In this document: positions 1 through 9,040 of the stretch, one piece after another | How the letters are laid out: each line of letters starts with the position of its first letter | How positions within the stretch are numbered: the stretch's first letter is position 1 | Source: Actinomadura sp. WMMA1423 | GTDB taxonomy: Bacteria > Actinomycetota > Actinomycetes > Streptosporangiales > Streptosporangiaceae | Direction of reading: 5' to 3' | NCBI RefSeq assembly: GCF_006547145.1 | Contig: NZ_CP041244.1 | Coordinates: forward strand, 8,742,001 to 8,806,000 | Length of the DNA stretch: 64,000 bases | Program-made: the position numbers and the translations under genes | The notes under the pieces: generated by a model | What the model was told of the DNA's origin: nothing | The model's input: only the letters and a program-made list of their open reading frames with translations | Databases searched by the model: none

Positions 1-1
1 C

Positions 2-2470
2 TCGCACGCCGCCGTCGCCTTCGACGTCTCCCGGCAGACGTTCCGCACCGAGGCGTTCCCCGAATACAAGGCGACCCGGTCGCGGTCGCCGCGCGAGTTC
101 GGCAGCCAGCTCCCGATCCTCGACCGGCTGCTCGCGGCGATGGGCATGCCGGTGCTGCGCGCCCCCGGCTACGAGGCCGACGACGTCATCGCGACGCTGG
201 CGGCGGCCGCGGAGGCGGGCGGCATGGACGTGCTGATCGTCACCGGTGACCGGGACGCGCTCCAGCTCGTCAGCGACGCCGTCACCGTCCTGTACTACTA
301 CCGGACGGCGTCGGAGATGATCCGGTACACGCCCGCCGCGGTCCAGGAGAGGTACGGGCTGACCCCGGCGCAGTACCCCGACTTCGCGGCGCTGCGCGGC
401 GACCCGTCCGACAACCTGCCGAGCATCCCCGGGATCGGGGAGAAGACGGCCGCCAGGTGGATCCGCGACTTCGGGTCCCTGGACGCCCTGCTCGAACGCG
501 CCGGCGAGGTGAAGGGCAAGGCGGGGGAGAAGCTGCGCGCCGCCGAGGCCGCGGTCCGGCTGAACCGGCGGCTGACCGAGCTGGTCCGCGACCTGGACCT
601 TCCGGCGGCGCCCGCCGACCTGCGGCGGCGCCCCTACGACCTGGCCGCCTTCACCTCCCTGCTGGACGAGCTGGAGTTCCGCAACGCCAGCCTCCGCCAG
701 CGCCTGTTCGCCGCCGACCCCGGCGGAGGGCGCCCCCCGGAGGACGACGGGACCGAGCCCGTCCTCGGGCGGGAGCTGGAGCCGGGCGAGCTGGCCGGGT
801 GGCTGGAGGCCCACGCGACAGCCCTGACGGGCCTCGCCGCCGATCTCACCTGGGAGCGCGGCGCGGGCGGTCTCGCGCGGATCGCGCTGGCCGCCGGGGA
901 CGGGCACGCGGCGTCGTTCGAGCCGTCCGCCCTCACCGAGCGGGACGAGCGCGCCTTCGCCGCCTGGCTGGCCGACCCGGACCGCCCCAAGGCGCTGCAC
1001 GACGTGAAGTCCCTGCTGCGCGCCCTCGGCGAGCGCGGCCCGCGCCTCGACGGGATCGCCACCGACACCGCGATGGCCGCCTACCTCCTGCTGCCGGGCC
1101 TCGCCGCCTACACGATCGCCGACCTGGCGGGCCGCCACCTCGGGCGGCGCCCGTCCGACGAGGGCGCGGCGGGGCTGATGCAGAGCGCCCGCGCCGTCCT
1201 CGACCTGGCCGGGGTGTTCGCCGCCGACCTGGCGTCCACGGGCATGGACGAGGTCCTGCGCGACGTCGAGCTGCCGCTGTCCCGGCTGCTCGCCCGCGCC
1301 GAACGCGCCGGCGTCCACGTGGACGCCGGTCTCCTGCGCGAGCTGGAACGGCACTTCGCGGACGCCATGGAGCGCGCCGCCGACGAGGCCGCCGAGATCG
1401 CCGGGCGCCGCTTCAACCCCGGCTCGACCAAGCAGCTCCAGGAGGTGCTGTTCGGCGAGCTCGACCTGCCCCGCACCAAGAAGATCAAGTCGGGGTACTC
1501 CACCGACCTGGACGCGCTGACCTGGCTCGCCACCCGGACCGACAACGGCCTGCCTCAGGTCCTGCTGCGGCACCGCGACCAGGCGCGGCTGCGCTCCACG
1601 GTCGCCGGGCTGCTCCGGGAGATCGGCGCGGACGGCCGCATCCACACGAGCTTCCAGCAGACCGTCGCCGCGACGGGCCGGCTCAGCTCCACCGAGCCGA
1701 ACCTCCAGGTCATCCCCGTCCGGACGGAGGAGGGCCGGCGCATCCGCCGCGCGTTCACGCCCGGCGAGGGCTACGCGTCGCTGATGACGGCCGACTACGG
1801 CCAGCTCGAACTGCGCGTCATGGCGCACCTGTCGCAGGACCCGACGCTGCTGGCGGCGTTCGAGACCGGCGAGGACCTGCACACCACGATGGCCGCGCGG
1901 GTCTTCGGGACGGGCCCGGGCGCCGTCACGCCGGACATGCGCCGCAAGATCAAGGCGATGTCCTACGGGCTGGCGTACGGGCTGTCGGCCTTCGGCCTGG
2001 CCAAGCAGCTCGGCATCCCGGTGGCCGAGGCGCGCCCGCTCATGGACGCCTACTTCGAGCGGCTCGGCGGCGTACGCGACTACCTCGACCACGTCGTCGC
2101 CGAGGCCCGGGCCACCGGCCACACCCGCACGGTCCTCGGCCGCCGCCGCTACCTGCCCCACCTGAACAGCGACAACCGGCAGCGTCGCGAGACCGCCGAG
2201 CGGATGGCGCTGAACGCCCCGGTCCAGGGCTCCGCCGCCGACATCGTCAAGATCGCGATGCTGCGGGTGGACGAGGCGCTCACCGCGGCCGGGCTCGCGA
2301 GCCGCCTGCTGCTCCAGGTGCACGACGAGATCGTCCTCGAGGTGGCGCCCGGCGAGGAGGACGCGGTGCGGGAGATCGTCCGCACCGGGATGACGACCGC
2401 CTACCCGCTCACGGTCGGCCTGGAGGTCGCCATCGGCTCCGGCCCCGACTGGAACGCCGCCGCCCACTGA
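2..2470 (+). CDS. polA: DNA polymerase I, 5' end cut by window edge
   Basis: Replication and repair polymerase that removes Okazaki primers and fills gaps. The frame is open from base 2 with no start, so roughly the first 70-90 residues lie outside the window; 822 residues are visible. The 5'-3' nuclease domain comes first (the YEADDVIATLA and GDRDALQLV stretches and a helix-hairpin-helix at SIPGIGEKTA). The polymerase domain shows motif A (DYGQLELR), motif B (RRKIKAMSYGLAYG) and motif C (QVHDEIVLE). The middle 3'-5' exonuclease region does not show the acidic catalytic residues (AADLTW where a DxE would be expected), consistent with proofreading-deficient actinobacterial Pol I. The identification is firm. 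Confidence 0.97.
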   Translation, partial: SHAAVAFDVSRQTFRTEAFPEYKATRSRSPREFGSQLPILDRLLAAMGMPVLRAPGYEADDVIATLAAAAEAGGMDVLIVTGDRDALQLVSDAVTVLYYYRTASEMIRYTPAAVQERYGLTPAQYPDFAALRGDPSDNLPSIPGIGEKTAARWIRDFGSLDALLERAGEVKGKAGEKLRAAEAAVRLNRRLTELVRDLDLPAAPADLRRRPYDLAAFTSLLDELEFRNASLRQRLFAADPGGGRPPEDDGTEPVLGRELEPGELAGWLEAHATALTGLAADLTWERGAGGLARIALAAGDGHAASFEPSALTERDERAFAAWLADPDRPKALHDVKSLLRALGERGPRLDGIATDTAMAAYLLLPGLAAYTIADLAGRHLGRRPSDEGAAGLMQSARAVLDLAGVFAADLASTGMDEVLRDVELPLSRLLARAERAGVHVDAGLLRELERHFADAMERAADEAAEIAGRRFNPGSTKQLQEVLFGELDLPRTKKIKSGYSTDLDALTWLATRTDNGLPQVLLRHRDQARLRSTVAGLLREIGADGRIHTSFQQTVAATGRLSSTEPNLQVIPVRTEEGRRIRRAFTPGEGYASLMTADYGQLELRVMAHLSQDPTLLAAFETGEDLHTTMAARVFGTGPGAVTPDMRRKIKAMSYGLAYGLSAFGLAKQLGIPVAEARPLMDAYFERLGGVRDYLDHVVAEARATGHTRTVLGRRRYLPHLNSDNRQRRETAERMALNAPVQGSAADIVKIAMLRVDEALTAAGLASRLLLQVHDEIVLEVAPGEEDAVREIVRTGMTTAYPLTVGLEVAIGSGPDWNAAAH

Positions 2471-2571
2471 GCCCCGCTCCTGGGACCCGGAACCGCAGCC
2501 CGCCGAAAAGCGGCGCCGCGCGACGTGGTGCGGGCGGCTTGTGGGGTAGTGCTCCCTTTGGGGAGGGATAC

Positions 2572-3072
2572 ATGGAGATCGACATGATCGTCGAGATCCC
2601 CCGGGGATCGCGGAACAAGTACGAGATGGACCACCGGCTCGGCCGCATCCGGCTCGACCGGATGCTGTTCACCTCGACGCAGTACCCGGTGGACTACGGC
2701 TACATCCCGGACACCCGCGCGGAGGACGGCGACCCGCTGGACGCGATGGTGCTGCTGGAGGAGCCCACCTTCCCCGGCTGCGTGATCAGGGTGCGCAGCG
2801 TCGGGGTGTTCTGGATGCACGACGAGGGCGGCCCCGACGCCAAGATCCTCACCGTGCCCGCCGGGGACGTCCGGTACGCCGGGATCCGCGACCTGCGGGA
2901 CGTCCACGAGCACGTCCTCGACGAGATCGCGCACTTCTTCGACATCTACAAGAGCCTGGAGCCCGGCAAGGGCACCGACGTGCGCGGCTGGCAGGACCGG
3001 CGGGACGCCGACCGGACGATCGAGCGGGCCGCCGCGGACGCGCGGGAGGTGGCCGGGAACGCCGCGACGTGA
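2572..3072 (+). CDS. ppa: Inorganic pyrophosphatase (soluble, family I)
   Basis: Hydrolyses pyrophosphate to phosphate and so pulls biosynthetic reactions forward in the cytoplasm. The 166-residue protein begins IDMIVEIPRGSRNKYE and has the family I active-site segments YPVDYGYIPDT and EDGDPLDAMVLLEEP, which hold the Mg-binding acidic residues. The length is normal for a bacterial hexameric enzyme. The ATG is preceded by GGGAGGG about 5 bases upstream, and the longer open frame upstream overlaps polA in a wrong frame, so this start is clear. It lies 101 bp after polA on the same strand. Confidence 0.97.
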   Translation: MEIDMIVEIPRGSRNKYEMDHRLGRIRLDRMLFTSTQYPVDYGYIPDTRAEDGDPLDAMVLLEEPTFPGCVIRVRSVGVFWMHDEGGPDAKILTVPAGDVRYAGIRDLRDVHEHVLDEIAHFFDIYKSLEPGKGTDVRGWQDRRDADRTIERAAADAREVAGNAAT

Positions 3073-3084
3073 TCGGGTGGAGCC

Positions 3085-4635
3085 GTGAGCGACAGCGAAC
3101 CGGTCGTCGTCGTGGGCGCGGGGCCCGTCGGCCTGGTCACGGCGCTGCTGCTGGCCCGGCACGGCGTGCCGGCCGTGGTGCTGGAGGCCGCCGCGCGGCG
3201 CGACGTGTCCGGGTCCCGGGCGATCTGCTTCCAGCGGGACGTCCTCGACGTGCTCGACCGGGTCGGCTGCGCCGAGCCGATGATCGAGCGCGGGGTGACC
3301 TGGACGACCGGCCGCACCTACCACCGGGGGGACGAGCTGTTCGCCGTCACCTTCACCGGCGCCGGGCAGAGCGCCGTGCCTCCCTGGATCAACATCTCCC
3401 AGGCGGAGGTCGAGGCGAGGCTGCGCGACCTCGCCGCCGCCGAACCCCTCGTCGACGTCCGCTACGGGCACCGCGTCAGCGGCGTGCGGCAGGACGAGGA
3501 GGGCGTCGAGGCCCGCACCGAAGGCGGGGGCACCGTGCGCGGCACCCACCTGGTCGGCGCGGACGGCGGGCACGGCGCCGTCCGGGAGCTGCTCGGCATC
3601 GGCTTCCCCGGCAGCACCTTCACCGACAGGTTCCTCATCTGCGACATCCGGGCCGACCTGCCGTTCCCGAGCGAGCGGCGGTTCTACTTCGACCCGGAAT
3701 GGAACCCCGGCCGCCAGGTCCTGGTCCACCAGTGCCCCGACCGGACGTGGCGCATCGACTGGCAGGTCCCCGCCGACCTCGACCTCGACGCCGAGCGGGG
3801 GTCGGGCGCGCTGGACGCCCGCATCCGCCGGATCACCGGGGACGTCCCGTACGAGATCGTGTGGGCCACCGTGTACCGGTTCCACGAGCGGTGCGCGGCG
3901 GCGTTCGCGTCCGGCCGCGCGTTCCTGGCGGGGGACGCGGCCCACCTCTACGCGCCGTTCGGCGCACGCGGCCTGAACTCCGGCGTGCAGGACGCGGAGA
4001 ACCTCGCGTGGAAGCTCGCGTTCGTCCGGCGCGGCTGGGCCCCGGAAGGGCTGCTGCGCAGCTACGACACCGAGCGCCGGGCCGCCGCCGAGGAGAACCT
4101 GCGGGTGACGACGCGGACGATGGAGTTCCTCGTCCCGCGGACCGCGAGGCAGCGGGCGCGGCGGGCGGAGGCCCTGGAGGCGGCCCGGACGCACCCGGAC
4201 CCCCGCACGATCATCGACTCGGGCCGGCTCGCCGAGCCGTTCTGGTACCTGGACTCGCCGCTGACCACCCCCGCCGGGCCGCTGGAGGACTTCCCCCGCG
4301 GACCCGGGGCCGCCCGGCCGCCGGTGCCGGGCGTCCTCTGCCCGGACGGCCCGTGCGTCGTGGACGGCGAGCCGACCCGGCTGCGCCGCCTGTTCGGCAC
4401 GCGGTTCGTGGTCCTCACCCAGGGCGGGCACGCCGAGAGGCTGCCGACCGACGTCCCGCACCGGGTCCACGCGCTGGACGCCATCGACGCGGAAGGGTCG
4501 CTGCGGACGGCCCTGCGCTCCGGCCCCGGCACGGTGCACGTCGTACGCCCGGACGGCCACCTGGCCGCGGTGCTCCCGTCCTACGATCCCGCGGCCGCGG
4601 TCGCGGCCCTGCACCGGGCCTGCGGCCGCGCCTAA
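3085..4635 (+). CDS. FAD-dependent aromatic-ring monooxygenase
   Basis: Flavoprotein of the PheA/TfdB-like class A hydroxylases, which use NAD(P)H and O2 to hydroxylate aromatic rings. The N-terminal GAGPVGLVTALLLARHG is the FAD Rossmann motif. A DG motif lies near GADGGHGAVRELLG, and GDAAHLYAPFGARGLNSG is the second FAD-binding motif. The C-terminal ~120 residues would be the thioredoxin-like domain of this group. The GTG start lies 12 bp after ppa, and the stop overlaps that of the convergent gene. The substrate cannot be told from sequence; catabolic and antibiotic-tailoring roles are both possible. Confidence 0.88.
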   Translation: MSDSEPVVVVGAGPVGLVTALLLARHGVPAVVLEAAARRDVSGSRAICFQRDVLDVLDRVGCAEPMIERGVTWTTGRTYHRGDELFAVTFTGAGQSAVPPWINISQAEVEARLRDLAAAEPLVDVRYGHRVSGVRQDEEGVEARTEGGGTVRGTHLVGADGGHGAVRELLGIGFPGSTFTDRFLICDIRADLPFPSERRFYFDPEWNPGRQVLVHQCPDRTWRIDWQVPADLDLDAERGSGALDARIRRITGDVPYEIVWATVYRFHERCAAAFASGRAFLAGDAAHLYAPFGARGLNSGVQDAENLAWKLAFVRRGWAPEGLLRSYDTERRAAAEENLRVTTRTMEFLVPRTARQRARRAEALEAARTHPDPRTIIDSGRLAEPFWYLDSPLTTPAGPLEDFPRGPGAARPPVPGVLCPDGPCVVDGEPTRLRRLFGTRFVVLTQGGHAERLPTDVPHRVHALDAIDAEGSLRTALRSGPGTVHVVRPDGHLAAVLPSYDPAAAVAALHRACGRA

Positions 4636-6110
4636 CCGGCCTCCAGGACGGCGCGGGCGGCGTTGTGGCCCGGGATCCCGCTGACGCCGCCGCCCCGGCG
4701 GGCGCCCGCCCCGCACAGCAGCACGCGCGGATGCTCGGTCTCGACGCCCCACCGCCCGACTTCTCCGGCCGCCTCCGCGAACGGCCACGACAGGTCGCGG
4801 TGGAAGATGTGGCCGCCCGGGAGGCGGGCCTCGTCCTCCAGATCGACGGGCGACCTGGCCTCCAGGCACGGCGTGCCGTCCGGGGCGCGCAGGAGGCAGT
4901 CCTCGATCGGCTCGGCGAGTACCGAGTCGACGGACGCGAGCGTCGCGCGCAGCGCCGCGGCGCGCACGCCCGCGGGGTCCGGCCGGAACAGCCGCGCGGG
5001 CATGTGCAGGCCGAACAGCGTCAGCGTGTGCGCCCCGGCCTCCCGCAGCTCCGGTCCGAGGATGGACGGGTCGGTCAGCGAATGGCAGTACACCTCGGCG
5101 GGCGGGACGGCCGGAACGCGGCCCTCGCGGGCCTCCCGGTAGGCGGTGTCGAGCTGCCGCCGGCCCTCGTTGATGTGGAAGGTGCCCGCGAACGCCTCTT
5201 CCGGCCGGACGGACAGGTCGCGCAGCCGCGGCAGACGCGAGAGCACCATGTTCACCTTCAGCTGCGATCCCTCGGCCGAACGCTCCCGGGGCATGTTGAC
5301 CAGCACCCACCTGGCCGAGACGGTGTGCTCGGCCCCTTCGGCGTCCCGGAACGCCACCTCCCCGGCCGGGTCGACGTGCAGGACCTCCATCCCGGACCGC
5401 AGCTCGGCCCCCGCCGCGCGGGCGGCTTCGGCGAGGGCCCCGGTGACCGCGCCCATACCGCCGACCGGCACGTTCCAGTCGCCGGTCCCGTCGCCGATGA
5501 CGTGGTAGAGGAAGCACCGGTTGGCCAGGAGCGCGGGATCGGAGGTGTCGGCGAACGTGCCGATGAGCGAGTCGGTGAGGACGACCCCGCGCACGGTGTC
5601 GTCGGTGAAGCGCTCGTCCACGACCTCGCCGATGGGCCGCTCGAACACGTCGCGCCAGGCCTCCTCGTCGTCCACCGCCTCGCGCAGCCCCGCGCGGTCG
5701 CGCAGCGGTTCCAGCAGGGTCGGCGCGACGCGTTCGGCGACGTGGCCGGCCATCGCGTAGAACCGGCGCCACGCGCCGGCGTCGGCCCCCAGGGACGCCG
5801 CCGTGCGCGCGGGGTCCCCGTTGTCGATCAGCAGCCCGCCGTCCCCGGCGGGCGTGTAGGAGGAGTACCGCCGCCCGCGCAGCTCGACGCCGAGGCCGAG
5901 GTCGCGCACGATCCGCGACGGCAGCAGGCTCACCAGGTAGGAGTACCGCGAGACGCGGGCGTCCACCCCGGGGAAGATCCGCGCCGAGACCGCCAGACCG
6001 CCGAAGTGCCCGAGCCGCTCCAGCACGAGCACGCGCTTCCCGGCGCCGGCCAGGTAGGCGGCCGCGACCAGCCCGTTGTGCCCGCCGCCCGCGATGACCA
6101 CGTCGTACAT
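4632..6110 (-). CDS. Phytoene-dehydrogenase-like NAD(P)/FAD oxidoreductase
   Basis: A flavin amine-oxidase/CrtI-type oxidoreductase of 492 residues. The ATG at 6110 puts MYDVVIAGGGHNGLVAAAYL, the dinucleotide-binding motif, at the very N-terminus; a GTG 18 bases further upstream is also open but would add six untypical residues. The C-terminus has the family's final FAD-binding segment (LLCGAGARRGGGVSGIPGHN). Actinobacteria carry several uncharacterised paralogues of this type outside carotenoid clusters, and no crt genes are adjacent here, so a carotenoid role should not be assumed. Its stop overlaps that of the facing monooxygenase gene by 3 bases. Confidence 0.85.
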   Translation of the reverse strand: MYDVVIAGGGHNGLVAAAYLAGAGKRVLVLERLGHFGGLAVSARIFPGVDARVSRYSYLVSLLPSRIVRDLGLGVELRGRRYSSYTPAGDGGLLIDNGDPARTAASLGADAGAWRRFYAMAGHVAERVAPTLLEPLRDRAGLREAVDDEEAWRDVFERPIGEVVDERFTDDTVRGVVLTDSLIGTFADTSDPALLANRCFLYHVIGDGTGDWNVPVGGMGAVTGALAEAARAAGAELRSGMEVLHVDPAGEVAFRDAEGAEHTVSARWVLVNMPRERSAEGSQLKVNMVLSRLPRLRDLSVRPEEAFAGTFHINEGRRQLDTAYREAREGRVPAVPPAEVYCHSLTDPSILGPELREAGAHTLTLFGLHMPARLFRPDPAGVRAAALRATLASVDSVLAEPIEDCLLRAPDGTPCLEARSPVDLEDEARLPGGHIFHRDLSWPFAEAAGEVGRWGVETEHPRVLLCGAGARRGGGVSGIPGHNAARAVLEAG

Positions 6111-6181
6111 GACCACAGAAAACCACACTGACCGGCGGAGGCGCGGAAACCCGTTGGCGGGGGACGGGCGCCGGGAGGATC

Positions 6182-9025
6182 ATGGTGCGGGTGAAGATTC
6201 GGCTTTCTGGGGGAGTGGTGGCCTCCGGGCGCCATGCCTGGATCGCCCGGCCCTCCGGTCCGCTCCGGCTGCTGGACGGGGCGGACGCGCGCCCGGGGAC
6301 TCCCGTCGCGCTGGGCCCCGAGGACGCCCCGGACGAGGACGTGGCGGAGGCCCTCCGGGCGCTCTCGCTGCTCGTCGCCGACGGCGGCGCCGCCGCGGCC
6401 GGTGCGGGCGTCGACCTCGGCGGAGGGTTCCGGTCCGCGCGGCTGGAGGGGGCCCGCGGGGACCAGCGGGACGCCGTCCTCGCCGCGCTCCGCGCGGTCG
6501 GCCTCGGCGGCGCGCACCGCCTCGGGGACCGGGCCGGGGTGCTGGTCGCGCTCTTCGGGCCCGCGGTCACCAGGCGGGTCGGCGCGGCGGCCGCGCGCGC
6601 CATCGAGGACGGGCGGTGGACCGCGCTGCACCTGGCGTCGGCGGCCAGCGACGTCCTCGGACCCGAGCAGCTCGAACGGGTCCTCGCCCTGGAGGCTCCC
6701 GCGGGCCTCGACCTCACCCCCGGCGGCCCGCCGTCCGTTCTCGCCCGGTACCTGCGGCAGGTGTTCGAGGGGCTGCCCGCGCCCCGCCGGCTCGCGCTGC
6801 TGCTGGACCTGTGGGAGCGGGTCGCCGAGCACCGGGCGGGCCTCGCCCGGCGCGAGGCGCGGCTGGCGACGCAGAGCCGCCACGACCGGGTCCCCGACCT
6901 GCGCGAGTGCCGCCGCCGCCACGAGGACGAACGGGTCCTCGCGCGGGTGCGCTCGTACTACCCGAGCCGGGAGCCGTCCCTCGCCGACGCCGCGCGCTGG
7001 GTCCCCGACGACCGGTACTGGCATGCGGGGCTCACCGACCTCCTGCAGGACGCCCTCGGCGCCACCGCGCTGCTCCGGACCGCCGCGGCCGTCGCCGACC
7101 ACGGGCTGGAGGACGGCCTTGAGCGCTCGGCCCCGCTCCTGCGCGCGGCCGCGTCCGTGACGTCCGACCGCGCCGCCAAGCGGGGGGGCCGCGTGCGGGG
7201 GCAGACCGGCCTTCCGGCGCGTCCCGTCGTGTACGTCCGCGATCTGGTGCGCAGGCTCGACGGGGGCGGGAAGGCCACCAAGCTCGCCGGTCACACCCGG
7301 CCGCGCCTGGCCTGTGCCCGCGACTTCGCGCTCGTCGTCGCCGAGGACTTCGGGCGGCTGATGCGCGAGCTGCTCGGGAGGCGGGACGCCGTCCTGCGAG
7401 GCTGGACGACCGACCTGCGGCCGTGGCGCGAGGTCGCCGGCTACGACCGCCCTCCGGCGGAGTGGGACGGCATCCCGACGTGGACGGGGCCGCTGCTGGG
7501 GGACGCGGAGCCGCTGCGCCGCAGGCTCGCTCCCGGGGACGACCCCGCCGACGTGGAGACCGCCGGCGACCTGCTCTGGTACGCCGACCTGATCGACGCC
7601 CTCGCCCGGTTGCACGGGCACGAGTTCGCGCAGCCCACGCCCGGCACCGGCGAGCCGTGGTTCGACCACGACCCGCCGACCGCCGTCGAGCCGCTGACCC
7701 CGCGCCTCGACTCGATCAGCGGCGCCGTCTCCGGCGCGGCGCAGCTGGTGGCGCTCGGCGGCGTCCCGCCCCGGGCGCCCCGCACGTGGGCGGACTTCAC
7801 CGCCGGCCTGATGTCGGCCACCGCGATCGCCGAGGCGCTCACCGGCGACTTCGCCGTCCCGGCGCCGCTCGCCGCGGTGGACGGCGCGGCCGTGCCCGGG
7901 ACCGGTCTCCGGTTCATGATCGCGCGCAGTGCCCGGGACACCGCCGAATGGGCGGACTACATGGGCAACTGCATCGCGGGACCGGCCTACGTCGAGGAGG
8001 CCAGGGCGGGCCGGAGCGGACTCGCGGGCCTCTACGACGCGGAAGGACTGCTGGTCGCCAACGCCGAACTCGTCCCGCTGCGGCCCGCGTCCCGGGGCTG
8101 GCGGGTCAGCGAGATCGCCGCGCGGTTCAACGACACGCCGGAGGAGGCCCTCGAACAGCGGTTCCGCGAGTGGACGGCCACGCTCCCCGGCGCCGTCAAG
8201 GACGAGACCGCACCGGTGCCCGACGAGCTGCCACCGGTCCGCCCGGCCCGGCGGCGCGCCGCGCCGCGCCTCGTCGAGGAGGCGGGCCCCGCCCTCGGCG
8301 AGCTCGCCGACCGGTCGTGGGCGCGGGCCGCCCCGGCGGCGCTCGGCGCCGTCGCGGCCGTGGCGGGCACCCGGCCGGACGCCGCGCTCGCGAGGCTGCG
8401 CCGCTTCGGCGGCCCGCAGCTGACCGGGGCCGTCCGCCGCGCGCTGGACGAGGACGCCACCGATCTCGTCGGGCTCTGGGCGGCCTCGGGCCACCGCCCC
8501 CTGCGCTCCGCCCTCGACGCCCTCGACCCGGCGCTGCGCGACCGCTACGACCAGCTTCCGCTCCTGCTCGGCGAGCCCCCGCTGCCGAAGGTGCTGCGCA
8601 GGCTCGTCAAGCCGCCCGCCATCGCCGACGCCTACTCCCTCGACCTCGTCGCGCGCCGGATCCGCCGCGCGGTCGGCGTGCTCGCCGCCGGAGACGACCC
8701 CGTCATCGCCCGCGCCCTCGCCAGGTCCGCGACGGAGCCGCTGCTGTGCGCGCTCGCCGTCGCCATCACCTGCGCCGCACCGGACGCCGTCCTGGTCCCG
8801 GTGATGCCGCCACGCACCACCACCGTCCCCGGCTACCCGGCCACGACCCTGGAGGACGAGGAGGGGCCCTGGCAGCGGGCCTTCCCCGACGCGCGCGAAC
8901 TGGGCGCCGACACCACCGTGTTCTGGGAGGAGATCGCCGCCCACGGCCTCCGCGTCCCGGCGTCCTGGCTCGCGCACGGCGGCTGGACCGCGCTCTGGTC
9001 GCGCGCCCACACCCGCCGCCGCTGA
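6182..9025 (+). CDS. Large PcfJ-like protein of unknown function
   Basis: 947 residues, cytoplasmic by composition, with no signal peptide or membrane segment. I recognise only the stretch around residues 575-670: a MGNCIAGPAYVEEARAG segment, then a strand-rich part (GLYDAEGLLVANAELVPL) and an FNDTPEEALE segment. This resembles the core of PcfJ-like proteins (an H/GNCV..Y...I..G, then T.E, then Q..g..N pattern), known from conjugative plasmids and many bacterial genomes without an established biochemical role. The first ~550 residues look helical and repetitive in charge. Facing or flanking genes give no functional context. The PcfJ assignment is by eye. Confidence 0.6.
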   Translation: MVRVKIRLSGGVVASGRHAWIARPSGPLRLLDGADARPGTPVALGPEDAPDEDVAEALRALSLLVADGGAAAAGAGVDLGGGFRSARLEGARGDQRDAVLAALRAVGLGGAHRLGDRAGVLVALFGPAVTRRVGAAAARAIEDGRWTALHLASAASDVLGPEQLERVLALEAPAGLDLTPGGPPSVLARYLRQVFEGLPAPRRLALLLDLWERVAEHRAGLARREARLATQSRHDRVPDLRECRRRHEDERVLARVRSYYPSREPSLADAARWVPDDRYWHAGLTDLLQDALGATALLRTAAAVADHGLEDGLERSAPLLRAAASVTSDRAAKRGGRVRGQTGLPARPVVYVRDLVRRLDGGGKATKLAGHTRPRLACARDFALVVAEDFGRLMRELLGRRDAVLRGWTTDLRPWREVAGYDRPPAEWDGIPTWTGPLLGDAEPLRRRLAPGDDPADVETAGDLLWYADLIDALARLHGHEFAQPTPGTGEPWFDHDPPTAVEPLTPRLDSISGAVSGAAQLVALGGVPPRAPRTWADFTAGLMSATAIAEALTGDFAVPAPLAAVDGAAVPGTGLRFMIARSARDTAEWADYMGNCIAGPAYVEEARAGRSGLAGLYDAEGLLVANAELVPLRPASRGWRVSEIAARFNDTPEEALEQRFREWTATLPGAVKDETAPVPDELPPVRPARRRAAPRLVEEAGPALGELADRSWARAAPAALGAVAAVAGTRPDAALARLRRFGGPQLTGAVRRALDEDATDLVGLWAASGHRPLRSALDALDPALRDRYDQLPLLLGEPPLPKVLRRLVKPPAIADAYSLDLVARRIRRAVGVLAAGDDPVIARALARSATEPLLCALAVAITCAAPDAVLVPVMPPRTTTVPGYPATTLEDEEGPWQRAFPDARELGADTTVFWEEIAAHGLRVPASWLAHGGWTALWSRAHTRRR

Positions 9026-9040
9026 CCCGCGCGGCTCGGG

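Noticed and set aside
457..2560. Long open frame overlapping polA and reading into ppa
   Set aside because: Arg/Pro/Ala-rich shadow of polA typical of G+C-rich DNA; the real ppa start at 2572 has its own ribosome-binding site.
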